A DNA stretch of 9,645 nucleotides from Deltaproteobacteria bacterium (GTDB lineage Bacteria; Myxococcota_A; UBA9160; SZUA-336). The stretch spans positions 1-9,645 of the forward strand of contig DAOUZG010000046.1 of NCBI GenBank assembly GCA_030665705.1, given 5' to 3'. A model generated the notes under the pieces. The model saw only the letters and a program-made list of their open reading frames with translations, had not been told where the DNA came from and did no database searches. Position numbers and translations under genes: made by a program. Positions 1 through 6,167 of this stretch are shown here, piece by piece; position 1 is the stretch's first letter, and every line of letters starts with the position of its first letter.

Positions 1-873
1 TCCCCAGACGTAGATGGGGAGACGGGACAGCCCGCCCGGGTGCCCGAACACCTCCGCGGGATCGTCACTTCCGAGATTCGATGGAGCCAGGATGCGGACC
101 TGCGCCATCGGGCCCCAGTTGTGCGTTCCGGGGACGGGCGGCGGAACGGAGCCCGGGGAGAGGACCCACTCCGGACCGTCGGCTCGACCCGCTACGGTGT
201 GCAGAAGGCGGGCGACCTTCGGGGGATCTCCTGCCCACTCATGGATTACCCCGCGCATGTCTCGTCCTCTCCCCTCGACGCAGTAGGCGACCACGCGATT
301 GCCCTCTTCGAGCACGTGGAGGCGGGTATCGCGGACGCGCAGAAGGGCCTCGAACTCCGCGATCGTTCGCTCGACCCCCACCGGGTGACGCTCGAGGAGC
401 GGCAGGAGTCGACCGGCTTCCTTAGGGTCGCCGGCCCGAACGTCTTCACTGCGCGGGCCGGGATCGGGATGCGTCATGCGCTCCTGGCCGGCGGCACGAA
501 ATCCGAGTCGCGTGTAAAGCGCGCGGGGCTGTGCAAAAAGCAGGACCAACCACGCGCCCTGAGATGCAGCATCCTCTACACACGCCTCCACCAGACGCGT
601 GGCAAGACCCTGGCCGCGCCACTCGCGGTGGGTGGTGACCAGGCCGATTCCGGCTGCGGGCAGACAACGGTCGCCGGAACGAAGCACGAGAGGGCGCCAG
701 GCCGTGTGACCGACCAGCTGTCCGTTCTCCTCCGCCACGAAGCTGCGCTCGGGGTTGGCGGAACCTACGAGAAGGGGAAACTCCTCCATCAGCCCGGGGG
801 TGCCGTCGAACTCGCGGTCGAGCAGCTCCCGCAGCTTTGAATCGTCGGCGCCTTTTTGGATCGCGATGGGCAT
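1..873 (-). CDS. GNAT-family N-acetyltransferase, 3' end cut by window edge
   Basis: Reading the minus strand from ATG at 873 gives 291 codons with no stop before position 1, so the C-terminus lies outside the window. Residues about 75-126 carry the GNAT core: the acetyl-CoA pyrophosphate-binding motif R-x-x-G-x-A at 86-91 (WRGQGLATRL), then ALYTRLGF (119-126), whose Tyr120 sits where the usual GNAT general acid is found. The protein is longer than a single GNAT domain (about 150 residues). The second half (about 140-291) looks like the second, degenerate domain of two-domain GNATs and ends in LPIYVWG, which in such proteins lies close to the C-terminus, so probably only a few residues are missing. 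It likely transfers acetyl from acetyl-CoA to an amine; the substrate cannot be read from sequence. A purine-rich stretch (GAGAGAGACGAG) precedes the ATG. The gene is divergent from flagellin and shows no clear functional tie to it. Confidence 0.85.
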   Translation of the reverse strand, partial: MPIAIQKGADDSKLRELLDREFDGTPGLMEEFPLLVGSANPERSFVAEENGQLVGHTAWRPLVLRSGDRCLPAAGIGLVTTHREWRGQGLATRLVEACVEDAASQGAWLVLLFAQPRALYTRLGFRAAGQERMTHPDPGPRSEDVRAGDPKEAGRLLPLLERHPVGVERTIAEFEALLRVRDTRLHVLEEGNRVVAYCVEGRGRDMRGVIHEWAGDPPKVARLLHTVAGRADGPEWVLSPGSVPPPVPGTHNWGPMAQVRILAPSNLGSDDPAEVFGHPGGLSRLPIYVWG

Positions 874-962
874 CTTTGCTCGTCTCTCTCTGCGCCCGTG
901 AGGTTCGGGTGAAAGTTGCGTTTTCTTGAGTGGTTCCAGCCAATTGCCGGCTTCTGAACCTC

Positions 963-989
963 TAAAGATCCACGCTCCTTGTCCGAATG
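963..989 (+). promoter_or_regulatory. Sigma-28 (FliA)-type promoter for flagellin
   Basis: TAAAGATC (963-970), an 11-base spacer, then TCCGAATG (982-989). The sigma-28 consensus is TAAAGTTT-N11-GCCGATAA. The -35 core TAAAG and the -10 core CCGA both match, and the 16-base gap between TAAA and CCGA equals the consensus gap. The match therefore rests on two core elements plus exact spacing. Transcription would begin near 995-998, leaving a leader of about 95 bases. Flagellin genes are classic late, FliA-dependent genes, which supports the call. No GG-N10-GC sigma-54 site with a TTGC-like -12 element was seen in this region. Confidence 0.7.
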
Positions 990-1092
990 GTCTGGATGTA
1001 TCGGGTTACCGGTGCAAGGCGTGAGGCCAGAACCGGGGGGGTACGCGAGGCAAGGATGCTTCGCTTAGCCTGCTTCAGGGAGGAATCGCAGA

Positions 1093-1935
1093 ATGGGTCT
1101 CCGAATCAACACGAACGTCGCATCCCTTACAGCCCAGAAGAACCTGGCTAGAACACAGGGCGCACTGGAGCGCTCCCTCGACCGGCTCTCCTCGGGTCTG
1201 CGGATCACGCGGGCGGGAGATGACGCGGCCGGGCTCGCGATCTCGGAGAGTTTGCGGGCACAGATCCGCGGTCTTGCACAGGCCCAGCGGAACGCGAATG
1301 ACGGGATCTCGGTCATTCAGACGGGCGAAGGCGCGCTGAACGAGATCTCGAACCTTCTCATCCGTCTGCGCGAGCTCGCGGTTCAGTCCTCTTCGGACGG
1401 CTCGGTCAGCAATTCGGAGCGGAGCTTCCTGCAGAACGAGTTCCAAGCGCTCCAGGGCGAGATCACGAGAATCGCGAACGCAACCCAGTTCGGGGGTCGG
1501 ACGCTCCTCGATGGATCGCTCTCCTCAAGCGGGCTGACCTTCCAGGTCGGGATCTTCAACAACGCAAGCGTAGACCGCCTCACCATGACGATCGGCGACG
1601 CGCGAGCCTCGGCGCTCGGTGTCGGCACGGCGCAGGCGGCGGTCTCCACCGCAGCAGCCGCACAGGCGTCACTGACGACGATCGACGCTGCGCTGACGAG
1701 CGTCTCGACGATCCGCGGCAACCTCGGTGGCGTGCAGAACCGGCTGCAGTCGACCGTCAACAACCTCGCGGTGTCGATGGAGAACCTCTCGGCCGCAAAC
1801 TCGCGGATTCGGGACGTCGACGTGGCCGCAGAGACAGCGGCGCTGACCCGGGCGCAGGTCCTCCAGCAGGCGGGCATTGCGGTCCTGGCACAGGCCAACG
1901 TCTCTTCGCAGGTTGCACTGATCCTACTGCAGTAA
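1093..1935 (+). CDS. fliC: Flagellin (filament subunit), short two-domain form
   Basis: This encodes the subunit that polymerises into the flagellar filament after export through the type III apparatus. The 280-residue protein has the conserved flagellin N-terminus ([11 protein letters not shown], then [20 protein letters not shown] at 32-51 and [14 protein letters not shown] at 69-82) and the matching C-terminal D1/D0 helices ([15 protein letters not shown] at 229-243, ending VALILLQ). The two ends are joined by only about 60-70 residues rich in Ala, Ser and Thr, so surface domains D2/D3 are absent; many flagellins are 300-500 residues. There is no Cys or Trp. The RELAVQS segment (93-99), equivalent to the TLR5-recognised region of enterobacterial flagellin, is kept. 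The start is set by a strong Shine-Dalgarno, AGGGAGGA (1077-1084), 8 bases before ATG. A sigma-28-type promoter lies upstream and a GC hairpin follows the stop. The gene starts a filament block with fliD and fliS. Confidence 0.97.
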   Translation: MGLRINTNVASLTAQKNLARTQGALERSLDRLSSGLRITRAGDDAAGLAISESLRAQIRGLAQAQRNANDGISVIQTGEGALNEISNLLIRLRELAVQSSSDGSVSNSERSFLQNEFQALQGEITRIANATQFGGRTLLDGSLSSSGLTFQVGIFNNASVDRLTMTIGDARASALGVGTAQAAVSTAAAAQASLTTIDAALTSVSTIRGNLGGVQNRLQSTVNNLAVSMENLSAANSRIRDVDVAAETAALTRAQVLQQAGIAVLAQANVSSQVALILLQ

Positions 1936-1963
1936 CAAGCCGCTGCTCGGCGGCCCAGACTGC

Positions 1964-1990
1964 GGGGCGGGGGGGTTGCCCCCCCGCCCC
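1964..1990 (+). terminator. Perfect GC hairpin after flagellin (terminator or mRNA stabiliser)
   Basis: Arms GGGGCGGGGGGG (1964-1975) and CCCCCCCGCCCC (1979-1990) are exact reverse complements: 12 G-C pairs closed by a TTG loop, 28 bases after the flagellin stop. No T-tract follows, so it is not a canonical intrinsic terminator. It could terminate weakly, pause polymerase, or protect the flagellin mRNA from 3' exonucleases. Either effect would give much more flagellin than downstream FliD, as filament assembly requires. The structure is read directly; the role is inferred. Confidence 0.6.
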
Positions 1991-2073
1991 CCTCCACGCC
2001 TCCAGCGCGTCGGAGGGGTCCGCGCACCCTAGGCTAAACCCGTAAGGGTCGAGGCCCGAAGAGAGGGTGTAAA

Positions 2074-3465
2074 ATGGGACTCCGAATCGGCGCGGTGACC
2101 TTTGGAGGTCTCTCCTCAGGCATCGACACAGACGAGATCATCACTAAGCTGGTCGAGCTGCAACGCCGACCGGTGACACTCCTCGAGGATCGGAAGACCG
2201 ACTTCGAGGAGAAGCTCTCCATACTCCAGGACCTCGCCACCCGGGTACGGACACTCCAGACACGACTGCGGGCCCTGGACAACATGAACATCCTCGGGAC
2301 GGACCGGTCCTTCGACGAAGAGTTCAAGAAGTACACGACCACGTCGGGCGACACCGACATCATCACCGCGACGGCAACCAGCTCTGCGCAGCCCGGCACC
2401 CTGACGGTGGAGGTTACAAACCTCGCGGCGAACTCCCGTCACGTCTCGCAGGGCTACACCGAGAAAACCTCCGAAGTCAGCACAGGGACCTTCTCCATTA
2501 CGGTCGACGGAACCCAGACCGACATCACGATCGACTCGTCGAACAACACCGTGGAAGGGTTCATCCAGGCCGTCAACGACTCGGGAGCCGACGTGCGCGC
2601 CTTCGTCCTCAACGACGGACAGGCGGACCCGTACCGTATCGTGATCGAGGGGACAAAGACGGGAGAAGACTACGTCGTCACCCTCGACACGAGCGGGCTC
2701 GCACCGCCGCAGACCAGGCCCAGCTTCGACCTAACCCAGAACGCAGAAAATGCCATGCTCACACTGGATCCGGGCCCGAACGGGATTGATGTCGAGAGCT
2801 CCACGAACATCTTCACGGATGTGATCGAGGGGCTCACACTCGAGGCGATCTCGGAGGCGGTCGGCACGAACGTCGCGATTCAGGTCAAGGAGGACGAGGA
2901 CGCCATCGTCTCCGCGATCCAGGACCTCGTGGGCGCCTACAACGACATTGCCACACTGATCCAGGAGCAGGCGGAGGTCGATCCCAAGACGAACCGGGGC
3001 GGTCCTCTGATCGGCGACACGACGCTGGTCGGCCTGCAGCGACAGCTCTCTTCGATTCTCGTGGGGGTCATCGGGGAGGGAGGCATTGTCGCCGCGGCCC
3101 AGATCGGTCTCAGCACCGACGCCGAGGGCAAGCTCTCGTTGGACGAGGACAAGCTGCGGGAGAAGCTCTCCTCGAGCCTGGACGACGTCGCCTCGTTCTT
3201 CTCCGGCTCGGGGTCGTTCACGGACCAGCTCCGGGCCGTTGCCGACACATACCTCAAGCCGGTGACGGGCCTGCTCGTTACGCGCATCGACGGAACGAGC
3301 AGGAGCATCTCCGACTTCGAAGACCAGATCGAGAGGGCGGAGGACCGACTCGATACCTTCGAGGAGAACCTGGTGCGGCAGTTCGCTGCGCTGGAGAGCG
3401 CGATTAGCGGCTTCCAGCAGCAGTCGCTGTTCTTGAACCAGTTCCTGCTGATGTTGACTGCGTAG
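2074..3465 (+). CDS. fliD: Flagellar filament-capping protein FliD (HAP2)
   Basis: FliD forms the cap at the filament tip and folds exported flagellin into place. The 463-residue protein shows the FliD N-terminal domain at about 8-110 (FGGLSSGIDTDEIITKLVEL at 10-29, then a heptad-like helix to about 70) and the FliD C-terminal domain at about 223-455, with ENAMLTLDPGPNGIDVESST (225-244), DVIEGLTLEAI (249-259), DLVGAYNDIATLI (284-296) and GGPLIGDTTL (309-318). The C-terminal helix (about 410-463) resembles other FliD termini and ends in NQFLLMLTA. Length is in the usual range. The start follows GAGAGGG (2061-2067) by 6 bases. The gene lies 138 bases after flagellin, with a GC hairpin between, and 30 bases before fliS. 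Its first 15 coding bases match those of flagellin at 14 positions. Confidence 0.95.
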   Translation: MGLRIGAVTFGGLSSGIDTDEIITKLVELQRRPVTLLEDRKTDFEEKLSILQDLATRVRTLQTRLRALDNMNILGTDRSFDEEFKKYTTTSGDTDIITATATSSAQPGTLTVEVTNLAANSRHVSQGYTEKTSEVSTGTFSITVDGTQTDITIDSSNNTVEGFIQAVNDSGADVRAFVLNDGQADPYRIVIEGTKTGEDYVVTLDTSGLAPPQTRPSFDLTQNAENAMLTLDPGPNGIDVESSTNIFTDVIEGLTLEAISEAVGTNVAIQVKEDEDAIVSAIQDLVGAYNDIATLIQEQAEVDPKTNRGGPLIGDTTLVGLQRQLSSILVGVIGEGGIVAAAQIGLSTDAEGKLSLDEDKLREKLSSSLDDVASFFSGSGSFTDQLRAVADTYLKPVTGLLVTRIDGTSRSISDFEDQIERAEDRLDTFEENLVRQFAALESAISGFQQQSLFLNQFLLMLTA

Positions 3466-3495
3466 AAGCTGATCTGGAGGAGGGGAAGAGCGGGA

Positions 3496-3891
3496 ATGTA
3501 TACGGATCCACGGACCGCGCACGAGGCTTACCGTCGGGGCCAGGTTTCATCGGCGGCACCGTTGCGGATCGTCGTGCTGCTCTACGAGGCCGCAATCCAG
3601 GCTTGCCGAACGGGGCTTACGCGCTATGACGAGCCGCGGGCGCGGGGAGAGTCTCTTGGCCGCGCCCACGGAATCGTCTCGGAGCTCTTCTCGGCGCTGA
3701 ACCACGAGAAGGGGGGCGAGATCGCAGCCAACCTCGACGCGCTCTACCGCTTCGTGCTCGAGTCGATCACCCGCGCCAACGTCCAGGGTGATCGCGAAGC
3801 ACTCCGGTCGGTCATCCAGGTGCTGGAAACGTTGCTCTCCGGATGGCGCGAGATCGAGGCACACGGCCTGGCGGAGTCGGCCGAGCCGTGA
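3496..3891 (+). CDS. fliS: Flagellin export chaperone FliS
   Basis: FliS is a small cytoplasmic four-helix-bundle chaperone. It binds the disordered C-terminus of flagellin, prevents early polymerisation and delivers flagellin to the export gate. The 131 residues match family hallmarks in order: AYRRGQV near the N-terminus (11-17), APLRIVVLLYEAAI (21-34), HGIVSELFSALN (58-69), GGEIAANLDALYRFV (73-87), and the closing helix with a conserved Trp (SGWREIEAHGL). Length is typical (about 125-135). The ATG lies 30 bases after fliD and is preceded by a purine-rich Shine-Dalgarno (GGAGGAGGGG, 3476-3485). Its stop TGA overlaps the GTG start of the next gene. Confidence 0.93.
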   Translation: MYTDPRTAHEAYRRGQVSSAAPLRIVVLLYEAAIQACRTGLTRYDEPRARGESLGRAHGIVSELFSALNHEKGGEIAANLDALYRFVLESITRANVQGDREALRSVIQVLETLLSGWREIEAHGLAESAEP

Positions 3892-4217
3892 CCGACCCCC
3901 GCTTTCTGCGCTGGCTCGCCGTGACCGAAGAGGCGCTCGGCAGCCCCGCCGAGCAGCGCGGGGAAGCCGTGCTCAAGGCCTACGACCAACGGGAGGAGCT
4001 CCGTCGATCCCTCCTCGAGGATCCTCCCCGTCAGGCGCCTGATGCAGAAACGTCGCGTCGCCTCCGCGACGCCGAAGTGGCGCTTGCCGAGGCTGCGGCG
4101 GCAGAACGGGACCGAGTGGACGCGGCGCTCAACGAGGTCCGTCAACAGAAACGCGGCACGGTGGGGTATCGACCGGTCCGACCCTCCAACCCCGTCTTCG
4201 TCTCCCGCAAGGCCTGA
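3888..4217 (+). CDS. Small helical protein in the fliT position (putative flagellar chaperone)
   Basis: A 109-residue protein starting at GTG 3888, which overlaps the fliS stop as GTGA and implies translational coupling. An upstream ATG (3843) in the same frame would overlap fliS by 49 bases and is less likely. Residues about 4-88 are charged and Ala/Glu/Arg-rich, predicted to form two long helices or a coiled coil (LRWLAVTEEALG; RRLRDAEVALAEAAAAERDR; VDAALNEVRQQKRG). The tail GYRPVRPSNPVFVSRKA is basic and probably extended. It has no signal peptide or membrane segment. FliT, the FliD chaperone, is a small helical protein usually encoded just after fliS, so a FliT-like role is the best guess from position and shape. 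No FliT signature was recognised, and it could be a lineage-specific export or scaffold protein. Confidence 0.7.
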   Translation: MTDPRFLRWLAVTEEALGSPAEQRGEAVLKAYDQREELRRSLLEDPPRQAPDAETSRRLRDAEVALAEAAAAERDRVDAALNEVRQQKRGTVGYRPVRPSNPVFVSRKA

Positions 4218-4226
4218 TCCTTCCCA

Positions 4227-4253
4227 CCCGGCAGATCTTGCCGCGCCACCGGG
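4227..4253 (+). terminator. Possible weak stem-loop after the filament block
   Basis: CGGCA (4229-4233) and TGCCG (4239-4243) pair around a 5-base loop, and an alternative outer pairing joins CCCGG (4227-4231) with CCGGG (4249-4253). There is no following T-run. It sits 10 bases after the stop of the last filament-block gene and before the sigma-54 promoter match, so it may mark the end of that transcript. The stem is short and the call is tentative. Confidence 0.25.
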
Positions 4254-4295
4254 CGACGCTGTCCGTGTGAGTCTCCGCACGTCCGCCGTTGGCGT

Positions 4296-4311
4296 GGGCA
4301 CATCCCTTGCT
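4296..4311 (+). promoter_or_regulatory. Sigma-54 (RpoN) -24/-12 promoter for the glycosyltransferase cassette
   Basis: GGGCACATCCCTTGCT matches TGGCAC-N5-TTGCW. The invariant GG (4297-4298) and GC (4309-4310) are separated by exactly 10 bases, and both GGCAC and TTGC are complete; only the leading T of the consensus differs. Transcription would start near 4322, about 19 bases before the ATG at 4341. Sigma-54 drives middle flagellar genes in many polar flagellates, with an enhancer-binding protein such as FleQ/FlgR. No enhancer site was identified. The match sits in the only sizeable gap between the filament block and the downstream cassette. Confidence 0.68.
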
Positions 4312-4340
4312 CAGTCAGGCTTGACCCCCTCTGAGCCGCT

Positions 4341-6167
4341 ATGAACGTGCTCCAGCGAAATCTAGAGGCGCTCCGGACGCGAGACCCCGAGCTTGCGGAT
4401 CGGATCGAGTCCTGGCGGGGTTCCGACGAGGTGCGGTGCGAGCGGGCACGCTCGGGCGCACCCACCTTCCGAATCGACGGACGCCTCGAGGCAAGCGCGG
4501 AGGCCCCGGAGGCCGAGGGGCGCGACCACGCCTCGCAATTTCTCGCACAGGCTGAGGAGGCAGGCGCGACGCGGCTCGTCGTTTTCGGGCTCGGAGTCCA
4601 CACGCTGGTCTCCCTGGAGGGTTTCGACGGCCCGATCCTGGTCGTGGAGCCTTCGCTCAGCCTCTGCCGTGCGGTGTTGACCCAGGTGGATCTCAGCGCG
4701 GCCCTGACCCGCATCGACCTGATCGTTTCCGACTCGCCAGGACCGGTGATTGCGCACAACACGTTCACGTCGGTCGATCGTGGATTGCTCGTTTTCCACC
4801 CGACCGCGCGACGGCGCGCGGCGGAGCTCTTCGACCAGCTCTGCCACCACTTCCACCCCGGGGGGACGCCGGAGCGTCTGCGGATCGCGGTGATCCCTCC
4901 TCTCTGGGGAGGGACGCTCCCCGTGGCCGACGCCTGTGGGCGCGCGCTGCGTCAGATCGGGCACGAGGTCATCGAGATCGACCTGAAGCCCTTCGTGTCA
5001 GCCTACCGCGAGGTCCAGGGCATCGCTGCCCTCTCCTCGGGCGATCACGGGAGATCACTCGTCCAGGGGTTCATGCGGCTCATGGGTGAGATCGTGCTGG
5101 CCATCGTCGAGGAGCAGGAGCCCGACGTCGCCTTTGCCCTGGCTCAGGCCCCGCTCGATCCCCCGCTTCTGCACGCGATCCGGAACTGCGGGACCACGAC
5201 GGCGCTCTGGTTCTGCGAGGACTTCCGGGTCATGCGCTACTGGAAGGAGCTGGCCCCGCACTACGACACGGTCTTCCACATCCAGGCCGAGGACTTCGCG
5301 GAACCTCTCCGGGAGTCGGGCGCCTACGGAGTGCCACTCGCGCTGGGCTTCGACCCCTCGATCCACCGACCGATCGAGCTCACACCCGACGAGCGGATGC
5401 GCTACGGCTGCGACGTCTCCTTCATCGGGGCCGGGTACCACAACCGCGTGGAGACCTTTCCGACCCTGCTCGACCTGGGGCTTCGCATCTACGGCACGGA
5501 GTGGCCGGAGGGGCCGGTATTCCGCGACGCGATGCCCGAACCGAACGCTCGGCAGTCCCCCGAGCAATCGAACCGAATCTTCAACGCGAGTCGGATCAAC
5601 TTGAACCTCCACTCCTCGCCCTGGTGCGACGGGGTCAACCCCGTGGGGGATTACGTGAACCCGCGCACGTTCGAGCTCGCCGGGGCCCAGGCGTTTCAGC
5701 TTGTCGACGGGCGCCGGGAACTTCCTCTGTACTTCGAGCCCGGTCTCGAAATCGAGACCTTCACCAACATCCAGGAGTGCCGGAAGAAGATCCTCTACTA
5801 CCGCGAGCGCGACGACGAGCGCCGGGAGATCGCCGAGCGGGGCTTCCAGCGTGCAGTCCGGGAGCACACCTATCGACACCGGATGGAGGAGGCCGTCACC
5901 GCCCTCCGCTCGGGCCCCTCGCCGGTCGTTCCGCGCCGACGCCGTCACCGAAGCGTGTCTGACGTGCTCGAAGGCGTGCAGGAGATACCGGAACTCGCGG
6001 CCGTGCTCTCGCGCATCCCGCCGGAGGCACGCTGGAGTACGGATGCCATCAGCGTGGCGGTCGCGAAGGGCGAGGGAGCGCTCTCGTCCGAGGAGAAGGT
6101 TCTGCTCTTTATGCGTGAGTACGAGCAGGAGGTTCGTGCGTACCACGCGGAGCGAGCCGGGCGATGA
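4341..6167 (+). CDS. CgeB-type glycosyltransferase with Maf-like N-terminal region
   Basis: A 608-residue predicted cytoplasmic glycosyltransferase. The C-terminal half resembles CgeB/family-1-like transferases: DVSFIGAGYHNRVETFPTLL (358-377), LRIYGTEW (381-388), IFNASRINLNLHSS (413-426), YVNPRTFELAGAQAFQLVD (438-456) and a terminal helical region (about 480-523). A middle domain (180-350) starts with RIAVIPPLWGG and contains LWFCEDFRVMRYW (289-301), as in the N-lobe of such GT-B enzymes. The first 170 residues resemble the start of Maf/DUF115 flagellin glycosyltransferases (NLEALRTRDPELADRI at 7-22; LVVFGLGVHTLVSL at 79-92; ILVVEPSLSLCRAVL at 99-113). A 70-residue tail follows a basic linker (PRRRRHR, 531-537). 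An in-frame stop (4332-4334) fixes ATG 4341 as the start; no strong Shine-Dalgarno is visible. Flagellin glycosylation is inferred from context; the sugar donor is unknown. Confidence 0.82.
   Translation: MNVLQRNLEALRTRDPELADRIESWRGSDEVRCERARSGAPTFRIDGRLEASAEAPEAEGRDHASQFLAQAEEAGATRLVVFGLGVHTLVSLEGFDGPILVVEPSLSLCRAVLTQVDLSAALTRIDLIVSDSPGPVIAHNTFTSVDRGLLVFHPTARRRAAELFDQLCHHFHPGGTPERLRIAVIPPLWGGTLPVADACGRALRQIGHEVIEIDLKPFVSAYREVQGIAALSSGDHGRSLVQGFMRLMGEIVLAIVEEQEPDVAFALAQAPLDPPLLHAIRNCGTTTALWFCEDFRVMRYWKELAPHYDTVFHIQAEDFAEPLRESGAYGVPLALGFDPSIHRPIELTPDERMRYGCDVSFIGAGYHNRVETFPTLLDLGLRIYGTEWPEGPVFRDAMPEPNARQSPEQSNRIFNASRINLNLHSSPWCDGVNPVGDYVNPRTFELAGAQAFQLVDGRRELPLYFEPGLEIETFTNIQECRKKILYYRERDDERREIAERGFQRAVREHTYRHRMEEAVTALRSGPSPVVPRRRRHRSVSDVLEGVQEIPELAAVLSRIPPEARWSTDAISVAVAKGEGALSSEEKVLLFMREYEQEVRAYHAERAGR

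Noticed and set aside
880..940. Sigma-28-like site on the minus strand before the acetyltransferase (TCAAG...CCGA)
   Set aside because: The spacing is one base too long, CCGA is common in GC-rich DNA, and there is no reason for a GNAT gene to be FliA-dependent.
40..943. Long open frames at 40-840 (+) and 446-943 (-)
   Set aside because: They lie over the acetyltransferase in other frames, are rich in Arg/Pro/Gly, and show no family motifs.
1383..2027. 214-codon minus-strand frame over flagellin
   Set aside because: It is an antisense shadow of a clear flagellin gene and has a low-complexity Arg/Ser/Ala composition.
2035..2062. Second sigma-28-like site before fliD (TAAA at 2035, CCGA at 2056)
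   Set aside because: The gap is 17 bases rather than 16, the remaining positions fit poorly, and the start would fall inside or just after the fliD ribosome site at 2061-2067.
2731..6146. Long minus-strand frames (for example 2731-3522 and 5055-6146)
   Set aside because: They are antisense to fliD and the CgeB-type gene; long shadows are expected at high GC and no conserved motifs were seen.
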